Positions 1 to 6,023 of a stretch of DNA of 7,299 nt are shown one piece after another. The DNA comes from Acidobacteriota bacterium (GTDB lineage: Bacteria > Acidobacteriota > Thermoanaerobaculia > Gp7-AA8), in the NCBI GenBank assembly GCA_003223695.1, contig QHVY01000159.1, positions 1 to 7,299 on the forward strand. Reading direction: 5' to 3'. The notes below the pieces were generated by a model that was not told where the DNA came from, made no database searches, and saw only the letters and a program-made list of their open reading frames with translations. The position numbers and the translations under genes were made by a program. Numbering within the stretch: position 1 is the first letter of the stretch; every line of letters begins with the position of its first letter.

Positions 1-264
1 TACGTCGGCGATCTGATGGGCGATCTCAATTCACGGCGCGGTCGGATGGAAGGCGTCGACGCGGAAGAGGACGTGCAGACGCTGCACGCGCGCGTTCCGC
101 TCGCAGAGATGCTCACGTACGGCTCGACGCTACGCTCGATCACGCAGGGCCGCGGCAGCTTCCACATGGAGTTCTCGCATTACGAAGAAGTGCCGCGCAA
201 CTTGCAGGAAAAGATCATCGCCGAGTCGAAGAAGGCGCATCAGGAGCAGCACGCCGCGCATTAG
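1..264 (+). CDS. fusA: Elongation factor G, C-terminal fragment (probably EF-G2-type paralogue)
   Basis: The frame is open from base 1 to the TAG at 262-264, so this is the 3' end of a gene that starts outside the window. The 87 visible residues match domains IV/V of the ribosomal translocase EF-G: GDLNSRRGR early on, then VPLAEMLTYGSTLRS, then TQGRGSFHMEFSHYEEVP. EF-G is a cytoplasmic GTPase that drives mRNA-tRNA translocation and, with RRF, ribosome recycling. The EFSHYEEVP ending, in place of the more usual FDHY-type ending, resembles the second EF-G subfamily (EF-G2), so this may be a paralogue rather than the housekeeping copy; the missing GTPase domain would be needed to decide. The tail after the fold is short, polar and rich in His and Ala. 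The stop is followed two bases later by a palindromic element that may terminate transcription. Confidence 0.93.
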   Translation, partial: YVGDLMGDLNSRRGRMEGVDAEEDVQTLHARVPLAEMLTYGSTLRSITQGRGSFHMEFSHYEEVPRNLQEKIIAESKKAHQEQHAAH

Positions 265-265
265 T

Positions 266-318
266 GTGTAGCGGCGGCCTTCAGGCCGCCGACGGCGGGC
301 TAAAGCCCGCCGCTACAC
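266..318. repeat. Twin-hairpin GTAG...CTAC palindrome, possible bidirectional terminator
   Basis: A 49-nt core (268-316) starts with GTAG and ends with CTAC. Hairpin 1 pairs 272-280 with 283-291 (9 bp, two-base loop TC). Hairpin 2 pairs 293-301 with 304-312 (9 bp, two-base loop AA). The whole unit can also fold as one long stem, because 266-277 pairs perfectly with 307-318 (12 bp). It occupies virtually the entire 54-base gap between the EF-G stop (262-264) and the stop of the convergent PEGA-protein gene (319-321), so it could end transcription from both sides, although no T-tract follows. It shares architecture with the element at 6024-6072. A GTAG head on an imperfect or twin palindrome is typical of REP-like elements mobilised by RAYT transposases (known family feature; membership here is inferred). 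Confidence 0.85.
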
Positions 319-861
319 CTACGGCGCGCGCTGCAATTTCACGTCGATTCGCGCGATCTCCTGCTGCGCGTTGTCGCTTGCAGTGACTACGTACTGCGCC
401 TCTTTGTAGCCGGGCGCAACGAGACGGATCGTATACGCGCCGGGCGCCGGAAAGTCGTAGACCTCGTCGATCGTGTTGAATTGCTTCGCCTGTCCGATGA
501 GTACGCCGTTCACATACACCATCGCGTCATCCGGCAGCACGTTTGTGATCAATCCTCTTCGTGCGGCAATCGCTCCAATGACGGTCGCTGTTTCCGCGGT
601 GGGCGAATTTTCAGGAAATACCAGTGATGCGCCGGGCTCCGGCTCGCCCGGCGGGCCGCCGCCGGTCATGGCGCGCGGCGGCCGGCGCGTCTTGATGATT
701 CCGTTGGCGAGCGTCGGATTGCGATAGCGAAGACCGGTGTACACCGCCAGCGCAGCCATGATCACGAGCACGATCCCGATTGCAGTCGGCACCCAGCTCG
801 GAAGGCCCGGCTCTTCAGGAACGTGCCGCTCGCGGGGCGGTTCGGGCGGTTGCTCAGTCAT
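319..861 (-). CDS. Single-pass membrane protein with PEGA-like domain
   Basis: A 180-residue protein of unknown specific role. A proline- and glutamate-rich cytoplasmic-looking leader (1-22) is followed by one hydrophobic helix at about 24-42 (WVPTAIGIVLVIMAALAV), then a low-complexity Gly/Pro/Glu linker (about 60-90). The C-terminal beta-rich domain is at about 104-178. The C-terminal part has the hallmarks of a PEGA-type domain: a DDAMVYVNGVLIG strand-turn, then PGAYTIRLVAPGYK. PEGA domains are small extracytoplasmic beta modules linked to surface layers or cell-envelope proteins (family knowledge), so this domain probably lies outside the inner membrane. The ATG at 859-861 overlaps the TGA of the upstream zinc-ribbon gene as ATGA, which implies translational coupling and fixes the start. 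It is the last gene of the selD operon and ends at a convergent palindrome. Confidence 0.85.
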   Translation of the reverse strand: MTEQPPEPPRERHVPEEPGLPSWVPTAIGIVLVIMAALAVYTGLRYRNPTLANGIIKTRRPPRAMTGGGPPGEPEPGASLVFPENSPTAETATVIGAIAARRGLITNVLPDDAMVYVNGVLIGQAKQFNTIDEVYDFPAPGAYTIRLVAPGYKEAQYVVTASDNAQQEIARIDVKLQRAP

Positions 862-1268
862 TCCGGCTCAGCGTTCTCGTCGACTTCGGCCACGCCTTCA
901 TCAGTGACCAGCGTGTCGTCATCATCCTCGAGATTTTCCCACTCTCGCTCGCGCTGTTTCATCAACTCGAGCGCGCGCTTCTCATCCTCGACGGGAACAA
1001 AGACGCGAACGTCGCCGAGTTTTCCGAAGGTGGTCGGGAACATGCTCGTCTCGGCATGCTCGATCTGCGCGTCGATGTCTTCCGCTTCGAGAAACCCCTG
1101 GATCAGTTGCGCCTCGTCGGAATTTGCGGTGCTGGCGATCTCCACCCATGTCGTTCCGTCATCCGAGCGCCGCGTCTGAAACGGCAGCTCGTCGACCAGT
1201 TTCGTTTTGCAATTCGGACACTCACTCACGTCAGTGAACTGCTGATTACACGTTGGGCAATACGGCAT
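858..1268 (-). CDS. Zinc-ribbon protein with DUF2007-like domain and acidic tail
   Basis: A 136-residue soluble protein. The N-terminus is a compact zinc ribbon with Cys4, Cys7, Cys17 and Cys20 (CPTC and CPNC knuckles). Residues about 39-107 (starting TTWVEIAST, with DEAQLIQGFLEAEDID and a KLGDVRVFVP strand) resemble DUF2007, a small alpha/beta domain described as a putative prokaryotic signal-transducing module. The last 25 or so residues are strongly acidic (ENLEDDDD onward). The function is unknown; binding of a protein or nucleotide ligand is only inference. The start at 1266-1268 has a good Shine-Dalgarno (AGGAG) built into the TAG stop of selD, which lies 10 bases upstream. The 3' end overlaps the next gene by four bases, so this gene sits in the middle of a tightly coupled operon. 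Confidence 0.85.
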   Translation of the reverse strand: MPYCPTCNQQFTDVSECPNCKTKLVDELPFQTRRSDDGTTWVEIASTANSDEAQLIQGFLEAEDIDAQIEHAETSMFPTTFGKLGDVRVFVPVEDEKRALELMKQREREWENLEDDDDTLVTDEGVAEVDENAEPE

Positions 1269-1278
1269 GGGTCATCTC

Positions 1279-2346
1279 CTACTGGACCAGAGTGACAGCT
1301 CCGCTTCGGTCCGTCACGATCCCGATGTTTGCATAGAACAGGCCGCCGTCGCGGAACCGCTGCTCAAACGCGGCCACTCTCTCCGGCGGGACCGAGATGA
1401 GCAGCCCGCCGCTCGTTTGCGCATCACACATCAATGTGTATTCGGATTCATCCACGCGCACATCTATCCGCCGTCGAAACGCCTCGGCATTCCTCACGGT
1501 GCCGGCAGGACGGAAGCCGCGCGCGAGAGATTCGCGTGCCCCGGCGAGCACGGGGACGTTGCCCACGTGAATCTCCGCGCCGACTTTCGAGCCGACGCAC
1601 ACTTCGAGCAGATGCCCAATCAGACCGTAGCCGGTGATGTCCGTCGCCGCGTTAACGCCGACATCGGACATGACCTTCGCGGCATCGCGATTGAGCAACG
1701 TCATCCACCGCGTCGCCTCGGTCAAATCGGGCGGGCCGTTGCGACGAAACCGCTTTTGGCTCAGTGCGCGATACGCGCTCACGAGAATGCCATTGCCAAT
1801 CGGCTTCGTGAGCATCAACGTGTCGCCCGGTTTCGCGGTCGAGTTGCGCACGATCTTGTCCACACCGACCACACCGGTGACCACGAGACCGTACTTCGGA
1901 ACATCATCGATGATCGTGTGACCGCCGGCGACGGGAAATCCCGCTTCTCGCGCCTTCTCTGCGCCTCCGCGAAGAATCTCCTCGAGCACTTCGAGTGGCA
2001 AAACGTCCGTTGGAAACGCCGCAATGGCGAGACCGAGGATTGGGGTGGCCCCCATGGCGTAGATGTCGGAGACAGAGTTGGCGGCCGCGATCGCACCGAA
2101 AAGGTACGGGTCGTCAACGATTGGCGTGAAGAAGTCGACTGTCTGCGCGATTGCCTGATCGCCGCTGATTCGAAGCACCGCGGCGTCATCGCTGGTGCGA
2201 TGACCGACGAGAAGATCCTCCAGCCCTTCATCGGAAGGGAGTTTCGCCAGGACCGCGTGTAGGTCATCCTGACCCAGCTTGCAGGCTCAACCACCTGTCG
2301 TCGCGAACGACGACAGCGGCGGATAGGACTTGATCTTCCGCTTCAC
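1279..2346 (-). CDS. selD: Selenide, water dikinase (SelD), selenocysteine-containing
   Basis: SelD makes selenophosphate from selenide and ATP, the selenium donor for Sec-tRNA and selenouridine synthesis. Family motifs: TSDDAAV at about 51-57, DFFTPIVDDPY at 71-81, SDIYAMG at about 93-99, GGHTI at 141-145 and DITGYGLIGHLLE further on. Without recoding, the frame starts only at GTG 2176-2178 and lacks the catalytic loop. Reading through the TGA at 2287-2289 restores GGUACKLG, which aligns with the E. coli active site around Cys17 and Lys20 (Sec20, Cys22, Lys23 here). The restored protein has 355 residues, the usual family length. The proposed start is GTG 2344-2346, the only standard start between the in-frame TAA at 2356-2358 and the Sec codon. 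Its Shine-Dalgarno is weak, so reinitiation from the upstream gene nine bases away is likely. The host must possess Sec machinery elsewhere. Identity is near certain; the exact start is less so. Confidence 0.95.
2260..2289 (-). promoter_or_regulatory. Sec UGA codon with bacterial SECIS-like hairpin in selD
   Basis: The UGA codon is at 2287-2289 on the minus strand. Downstream in the mRNA, 2270-2276 pairs with 2260-2266 to form a 7-bp stem (TGGGTCA with TGACCTA, one G-U pair) closed by the three-base loop GGA at 2267-2269. Seventeen bases separate the UGA from the loop, and the first loop base is G. Both agree with the published consensus for bacterial SECIS elements recognised by SelB. Two more pairs can form below the stem across a 3-base bulge. 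Function is inferred from this geometry together with the protein alignment. Confidence 0.8.
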
Positions 2347-2355
2347 AGGCGCATC

Positions 2356-2631
2356 TTACTGCGCGCGCTCTTCCCCCAGCACCGTCGCACGGGCGCTCTC
2401 GACGGCATCAAGGATTTCCTGATAGAGCTCGAATGCCACCTCAGGCCGCAGAGGACCGCTTGCTCCGCGGCTCACGATCTCGGCGATTTGCGATGCGTAA
2501 TGCGACGCGAGCGGAAGCCGCTCGCCAGCCGTCTGAATCTGCCGGAAGCCCCCAATCAACTCTTCTTTCAGCATCTCGCGGAACATTCCTGTGCTCAGAT
2601 CTCGCTCGAGATTCTCGTAGTCGACATTCAT
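2356..2631 (-). CDS. Conserved-operon hypothetical protein, 91 aa
   Basis: I do not recognise the family. The chosen ATG (2629-2631) overlaps the TGA of the upstream peptidase gene as ATGA, and the protein begins MNVDYENLERDL. The open frame extends further upstream to 2808, but that part is Arg-rich and lies wholly inside the peptidase gene in another frame, so it is rejected. The 91 residues look soluble and mostly helical, with charged amphipathic stretches (MFREMLKEELIGGFRQI; FELYQEILDAVESARATVLG), and have no signal peptide, membrane segment or Cys. The stop TAA (2356-2358) lies nine bases before the proposed selD start and in the same frame. No clear Shine-Dalgarno is visible, so translation is probably coupled to the upstream gene. 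A role connected with the peptidase or with SelD is possible but unsupported beyond position. Confidence 0.75.
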   Translation of the reverse strand: MNVDYENLERDLSTGMFREMLKEELIGGFRQIQTAGERLPLASHYASQIAEIVSRGASGPLRPEVAFELYQEILDAVESARATVLGEERAQ

Positions 2632-3743
2632 TGGCGGTAGGCAACTGTCACGGCGGAGCCATCCGACGACACGTGCGGATCGAGACCGCGACCTCGCAAA
2701 AACGTGACGTATGCGTCGCGAAACGCGGCCGCCTTCGCCGGCGTCTCCCAGGTTGTTTCCGCGGTGACGTTGCCATCCCGCGCGACGGTGACGCGATCGT
2801 CGACCCATCCTTCTGCGTGATCACCAACCAGGTAGCGCCAATGAAACTCACCGAGGCGCTCGATCGTGAGGATGTCTTTCGAACGCGGCGGCGCAAAGGG
2901 CGGCGCGCCTTTCTCGGCGCGGTCGAGTCGTGCGAAGTATTCGTCAGAATGAAGAACCTCGCGCGTGGTTCGCGGCGGATTCGCATGCAGTCGATCGATT
3001 TCTTTCCATCCGCCGCGCCGATAGGCCTGTACGACGAGCCTCAGGCCTTCGATATACGGAAACTTCAACGATTCGACGAAATAGCGAGGTGCATCCGGTG
3101 CGATCGATTGATCGGCGGTCGCGGCGTTCATGGCGGTCAGGAGATCGCTTTTTACAGCGTCCTCAAAAGACTGCCCGGCCTTCTGCAGCAGATAATCCAT
3201 CATCACGAGAGTCGCTTCGCCTTCGAGCAGCGCGTGATACGCGAGCTCGCCGTCAGTGTCGTGCTGGAGCGCACGATCGCGTGCCGTGGCGCCGAAGCGC
3301 TGATCCTGAAGCGCGTGGGTCAGCTCGTGGATCACGACCGATTCGCGCAGCGCGGACGAATCTGAAATTCCGGCGAGCGCCTTCGGAAGCTGGCGGATTG
3401 CGAAGTACGTGTGGGTGGTCGGGTCGTAAAACGCCAGAACCTGTGAGTCGTACAACTCGAACATTCGATTTACGACATCCGGGGTCGATGCATCGATCAA
3501 TTGCAGCGCCTTCAGCACTCGAACATAGTCTTCGATCGAGTACGGAATCGATTTCGCGAGCTGTTCGCGAATCAGCGGACGCAGCTCGGTGCGGTCGATC
3601 GTCCGCTGCGCGACACCGTGAAGAAATGTGAGGCCGCGGAGATGTTCGACCTCGCGCATTTCGCGGTCGAGCGGCGACGCCACAGCGCTGCCGGCGAGAA
3701 AAACCGCCGCTGCCAAGACGCTCAAACGCCGTAACATGCGCAT
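2628..3743 (-). CDS. Exported HExxH zinc metallopeptidase-like protein
   Basis: A 371-residue protein with a Sec-type signal peptide: basic MRMLRR, hydrophobic core LSVLAAAVFLAGSAVA, and probable cleavage after about residue 22. The mature protein should act in the periplasm or outside the cell. Residues 139-143 are HELTH in the context VVIHELTHALQDQRFG, the zinc-binding and catalytic HExxH signature. EGEA at 174-177 (Glu174 or Glu176), about 31-33 residues after the second His, is a plausible third zinc ligand in the gluzincin manner. The C-terminal third has no motif I recognise. Substrate and exact peptidase family are unknown, and enzymatic activity is inferred. The ATG at 3741-3743 is followed two codons later by another ATG (3735-3737), so the start is uncertain by six bases. 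It is the first gene of a five-gene minus-strand operon and is transcribed divergently from the anti-sigma gene. Confidence 0.85.
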   Translation of the reverse strand: MRMLRRLSVLAAAVFLAGSAVASPLDREMREVEHLRGLTFLHGVAQRTIDRTELRPLIREQLAKSIPYSIEDYVRVLKALQLIDASTPDVVNRMFELYDSQVLAFYDPTTHTYFAIRQLPKALAGISDSSALRESVVIHELTHALQDQRFGATARDRALQHDTDGELAYHALLEGEATLVMMDYLLQKAGQSFEDAVKSDLLTAMNAATADQSIAPDAPRYFVESLKFPYIEGLRLVVQAYRRGGWKEIDRLHANPPRTTREVLHSDEYFARLDRAEKGAPPFAPPRSKDILTIERLGEFHWRYLVGDHAEGWVDDRVTVARDGNVTAETTWETPAKAAAFRDAYVTFLRGRGLDPHVSSDGSAVTVAYRQ

Positions 3744-3775
3744 GCGAACGAGCCTACGGCATTCATCATTCCGCC

Positions 3776-3805
3776 TTGCAGCGCCGAACGCCAGTCACTT
3801 AGAAT
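3776..3805 (+). promoter_or_regulatory. Possible sigma70-type promoter for the anti-sigma/STAS pair
   Basis: TTGCAG (3776-3781) and TAGAAT (3800-3805, one mismatch to TATAAT) are 18 bases apart. The -10 match is good and the -35 weak. Transcription would begin near 3812, just ahead of the ATG at 3819, giving a very short leader. The region 3744-3818 lies between divergent genes; I see no convincing promoter for the minus-strand operon in it. Confidence 0.35.
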
Positions 3806-3818
3806 GCCGCCCTGTTTC

Positions 3819-4277
3819 ATGCAAGGGAACGGGAACGGAGAGCGAGTCGAGATCACCATCAGCAGCCGATTTGAAAACATCGAGCTTGTCCAAGTGATCG
3901 CCGAACATCTCTGTGAGAATGCGGGACTGGACGAGGACGGGACCCACTGGATCGGAATGGCGGTTCGCGAGGCGGTCGCAAACGCCATCAAACACGGCAA
4001 CAAGCTCGATGTGCGGAAGAAAGTGAACGCGACGTTTCAGCTCCACGATCACCAATTGGAGATCAGGATCTCCGACGAAGGCGCCGGATTCGACCCCGGT
4101 GCGATCGGCGACCCGCTGAATCCCCTGAATCTGATGAAGACCAGCGGGCGCGGGATCTTTTACATGAAAACGTTCATGGATCAGGTGCAGTATTCGTTTG
4201 TGCCCGGCGGCGGGACCTCACTGTTGATGACGAAAAATCTCGCGAAGGGAACCGGTCTCGCGAGCAGCAAGATCTAA
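3819..4277 (+). CDS. Anti-sigma regulatory factor, RsbW/SpoIIAB-type serine kinase
   Basis: A 152-residue GHKL-fold (HATPase_c_2) protein. In this family the protein binds and inhibits an alternative sigma factor, and uses ATP to phosphorylate its STAS antagonist on serine. Visible motifs, numbered from this start: the N box VREAVANAIKHGNK at about 49-62, the G1 box SDEGAGFDPG at about 85-94, and the G2 region SGRGIFYMKTFMD at about 109-121. These cover the Mg-ATP site, and no key residue looks lost. The start is uncertain. ATG 3804-3806 gives five more residues (MPPCF) but overlaps the best -10 box, so ATG 3819-3821 is preferred. Neither ATG has a clear upstream Shine-Dalgarno, and the GGGAACGGGAACGGAG stretch lies just inside the frame. 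The partner STAS gene starts 13 bases downstream. No sigma factor gene is in the window, so the target is unknown. Confidence 0.9.
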   Translation: MQGNGNGERVEITISSRFENIELVQVIAEHLCENAGLDEDGTHWIGMAVREAVANAIKHGNKLDVRKKVNATFQLHDHQLEIRISDEGAGFDPGAIGDPLNPLNLMKTSGRGIFYMKTFMDQVQYSFVPGGGTSLLMTKNLAKGTGLASSKI

Positions 4278-4290
4278 AAGGAGAGCAATT

Positions 4291-4626
4291 ATGAAAGCCA
4301 CTCCGCGTACGATCGACGGCGTCGAAGTGATCAAACTCGATGGCAAGATCACGATCGGGTCAGGTGACCAGCAGCTTCGCGAGATCATCACCAACGCGCT
4401 CAATGCCGGGAAGAGCAAGATCCTGCTCGACATGAGCGGCGTGACCACGATCGACTCCTCGGGAATCGGCGAGCTGGTCGGCTCTTACACAACCGTCACG
4501 AACCGCGGCGGGAAGTTGAAACTGCTCCACCTGCCAGCCAAGCTGAACGAGCTGTTGCACGTGACACAGCTCATCACGGTCTTCGAGGTCTACGAAAACG
4601 AGCAGGAGGCGGTGAAAAGTTTTTAA
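4291..4626 (+). CDS. STAS-domain anti-sigma factor antagonist (RsbV/SpoIIAA-type)
   Basis: A 111-residue single-domain STAS protein, the usual length for anti-anti-sigma factors. The core reads KILLDMSGVTTIDSSGIGEL. Ser56-Ser57 in the DSSG motif is the site phosphorylated by the cognate anti-sigma kinase (the second serine in B. subtilis SpoIIAA). In the family model the unphosphorylated form binds the kinase and frees the sigma factor, and a phosphatase resets it. A strong Shine-Dalgarno (AAAAGGAGAG, 4276-4285) overlaps the stop of the upstream kinase gene and sits five bases before the ATG. This fits a two-gene partner-switching operon with the antagonist perhaps made in excess. The gene order is kinase then antagonist, the reverse of the rsbV-rsbW and spoIIAA-spoIIAB order. 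The stop is followed at once by an inverted repeat. Confidence 0.93.
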   Translation: MKATPRTIDGVEVIKLDGKITIGSGDQQLREIITNALNAGKSKILLDMSGVTTIDSSGIGELVGSYTTVTNRGGKLKLLHLPAKLNELLHVTQLITVFEVYENEQEAVKSF

Positions 4627-4696
4627 CGTTCGCCGTTGGCAGTTGGCCGTTGGCCGTGATCACTCGGCCAACGACGTACGGCGAACGGCCAACTAC
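4627..4696. repeat. Nested inverted repeat between convergent genes
   Basis: The outer arms 4627-4636 and 4678-4687 are perfect 10-bp complements. Inside, 4648-4656 pairs perfectly with 4665-4673 (9 bp) around the 8-base loop TGATCACT. The region is built from repeated GTTGGC / GTTCGCC words, so several alternative foldings exist. CTAC at 4693-4696 gives a GTAG head when read on the minus strand. It begins immediately after the STAS stop and ends two bases before the stop of the convergent lipoprotein gene, so a bidirectional transcription-terminator role is plausible. No T-tract is present. Confidence 0.7.
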
Positions 4697-4698
4697 GT

Positions 4699-5328
4699 TC
4701 AGCCCGGCCTACGTCGCCTCGGCGAAGCAGCGGGCGTTGGCTCTTCTCCCGTCATCACCCAACGCATTGGCAGGGTGTTCGTGAACACGGACTCGTTTCC
4801 CTCCACCCACTTCGGGAAAAGCTGAGCCGCCAGAGCGGGGTCGTGCACGGCTTTCTCCGGAATCGAGATCAGTTTCTCGAATGGCTTCGGGTCACCGAGG
4901 AAGTTGACCTTCAGCCGTAAGGCGTTCGGCCGCGGCACCCACGGTGAGGCGGTATTGGCGACGATCACTACGTGCGCTGCGGTCGCAAAACTCTTACGCT
5001 CGCCCGGACGAACGGGAATCAGCCGCGGCAGGAACTGCTCACCGGGGATTTCCGCGCCGATGCTGATGGTCACCGTGTGCGTCTCCGGATCGTACGTGGT
5101 CTCCGGAATGAGGTCAGCGATCAAGATCGTGGTTTGTCGATGATTTGTCACATCGTACTTGAGGGGGACCGTGACGTTCGGCCCGAGCTGATCGCCATAA
5201 ATTTCGCCGTCAACGCGGACATCGCTTTCCGTCCCGACGACGCGCCGCGGCTCGGACATGTTGACCGGCTTTGTCGACGTGCAGGCGAGCGGAAGCAACC
5301 ACAACACTAAAAGGGTGCAGCGTCTCAC
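4699..5328 (-). CDS. Probable lipoprotein, paralogue of the upstream exported protein
   Basis: A 209-residue protein from GTG 5326-5328. This start is preferred because a Shine-Dalgarno (AAGGGGGAA, 5336-5344) precedes it and because it yields a basic-plus-hydrophobic leader (VRRCTLLVLWLLPLAC). The leader ends in Cys16, a likely lipidation site, although the lipobox is imperfect (PLAC, Pro at -3). A longer open frame to 5472 overlaps the preceding gene and would bury the signal peptide. The mature part looks beta-rich and closely parallels the neighbouring 213-aa protein: PRRVVG, SDVRVDGE, YDPETHTVTISIGAEIP at about 79-95, HVVIVANTASPW at about 119-130, and SVFTNTLPMRW at 180-190. I do not recognise the family; an extracytoplasmic Ig-like or binding role is a guess. 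The C-terminal end is Pro/Arg-rich. It lies 43 bases downstream of its paralogue, in one operon. Confidence 0.82.
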   Translation of the reverse strand: MRRCTLLVLWLLPLACTSTKPVNMSEPRRVVGTESDVRVDGEIYGDQLGPNVTVPLKYDVTNHRQTTILIADLIPETTYDPETHTVTISIGAEIPGEQFLPRLIPVRPGERKSFATAAHVVIVANTASPWVPRPNALRLKVNFLGDPKPFEKLISIPEKAVHDPALAAQLFPKWVEGNESVFTNTLPMRWVMTGEEPTPAASPRRRRPG

Positions 5329-5371
5329 GCGGGTTTCCCCCTTGGTTCGAGAAACCACGTGGGCGGCGGAC

Positions 5372-6013
5372 TCAGTCCGTTCCGGCCGGCTGATTGCTCT
5401 CGGCAGTTCCGCGGCGGCTCTCGCCTCTCCAATATACCGGAATCGTGTTGAGAAAGACCGAGGTGCTGGCATCGATCCAGCGATCGAACATGTCCTTCGG
5501 CAATGCGACCGGCAGTGCCGTCCGGTTTTGCTGCTCGATCAGGTTTGCGAACGGTGTAACGTCGCGCAAAACGGTCACCTTCACCTGCACAAACCTCGGC
5601 AGCGTGGTCCACGGAGTCAGTGTGTTCGGCACGACGACGTGCACCAGCGCGCCGGCAGTGAACGTGTGCTTCTCGCCGGCCTTGATCGTCACGAGATGCG
5701 GCATGTGAGATCCGGAGGGAATCTCCGCGCCGATGGAGAGCGTGATCGTTTGCGAGTCGGGATCGAAGTCGGTGTCTGTGACTTTGTCTGCCACCGCGAT
5801 CGTCAAGTTGGTCAGATTCTCGATTTGATAGGTCACCGTGAGCGGAGAATTCGGCTGCAGCGTGTCCTGACCGAGCTCGGCGTCCACGCGGATGTCGCCT
5901 TCGCGTCCGAGAGCTCTGCGCGGATCATTGAAATCGACGTGAGCGGCTGCTGCGATGCCCGCACTCATCACGCTCACGGCAACGGCTGCAACGAACGGCT
6001 TTGAAGACTTCAT
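5372..6013 (-). CDS. Exported protein of unknown function, tandem paralogue
   Basis: A 213-residue protein with a clear Sec signal peptide (MKSSK, hydrophobic AAVAVSVMSAGIAAAA, cleavage probably around residues 22-25) and no lipobox. The mature region (about 26-200) looks like beta-strand material. It shares ordered blocks with the following gene: DPRRALGREGDIRVDAE at 30-46, DFDPDSQTITLSIGAEIP at about 82-99, HVVVPNTLTPW at about 125-135 and SVFLNTIPVYW at 185-195. The two genes are therefore a tandem duplication. I know of no function. The start ATG (6011-6013) has a strong Shine-Dalgarno (GGAGG) five bases upstream. Between it and lepA lies a twin-hairpin palindrome whose last bases abut the Shine-Dalgarno, so lepA read-through or an unseen promoter must supply its transcript. 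Confidence 0.85.
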   Translation of the reverse strand: MKSSKPFVAAVAVSVMSAGIAAAAHVDFNDPRRALGREGDIRVDAELGQDTLQPNSPLTVTYQIENLTNLTIAVADKVTDTDFDPDSQTITLSIGAEIPSGSHMPHLVTIKAGEKHTFTAGALVHVVVPNTLTPWTTLPRFVQVKVTVLRDVTPFANLIEQQNRTALPVALPKDMFDRWIDASTSVFLNTIPVYWRGESRRGTAESNQPAGTD

Positions 6014-6023
6014 GGCTCCCTCC

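Noticed and set aside
266..318. CRISPR repeat or tRNA-like structure
   Set aside because: Single isolated palindrome with no array or spacers and no cloverleaf or anticodon features.
1267..2262. 331-codon open frame on the plus strand
   Set aside because: It lies antisense to selD, whose protein motifs are unmistakable. The translation is Arg/His-rich with no domain, typical of a high-GC shadow frame.
2287..2289. TGA read as a nonsense mutation or as the end of a short leader ORF before a truncated selD
   Set aside because: Both flanks are conserved SelD sequence, the codon sits exactly at the catalytic Cys/Sec site, no other lesion is present, and a SECIS-like hairpin follows.
2632..2808. 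N-terminal extension of the 91-aa protein
   Set aside because: It lies entirely within the peptidase gene in another frame and is Arg-rich. The ATGA overlap gives a natural start.
2433..3365. 310-codon open frame on the plus strand
   Set aside because: It is antisense to the peptidase gene, which has a signal peptide and HExxH motif. The composition of the plus-strand product is shadow-like.
5329..5472. N-terminal extension of the lipoprotein gene
   Set aside because: It overlaps the preceding paralogue, lacks similarity to it, and would bury the signal peptide. GTG 5326-5328 has a Shine-Dalgarno.
5258..6004. 248-codon open frame on the plus strand
   Set aside because: It is antisense to the two paralogous exported proteins, whose mutual similarity proves the minus strand is coding.
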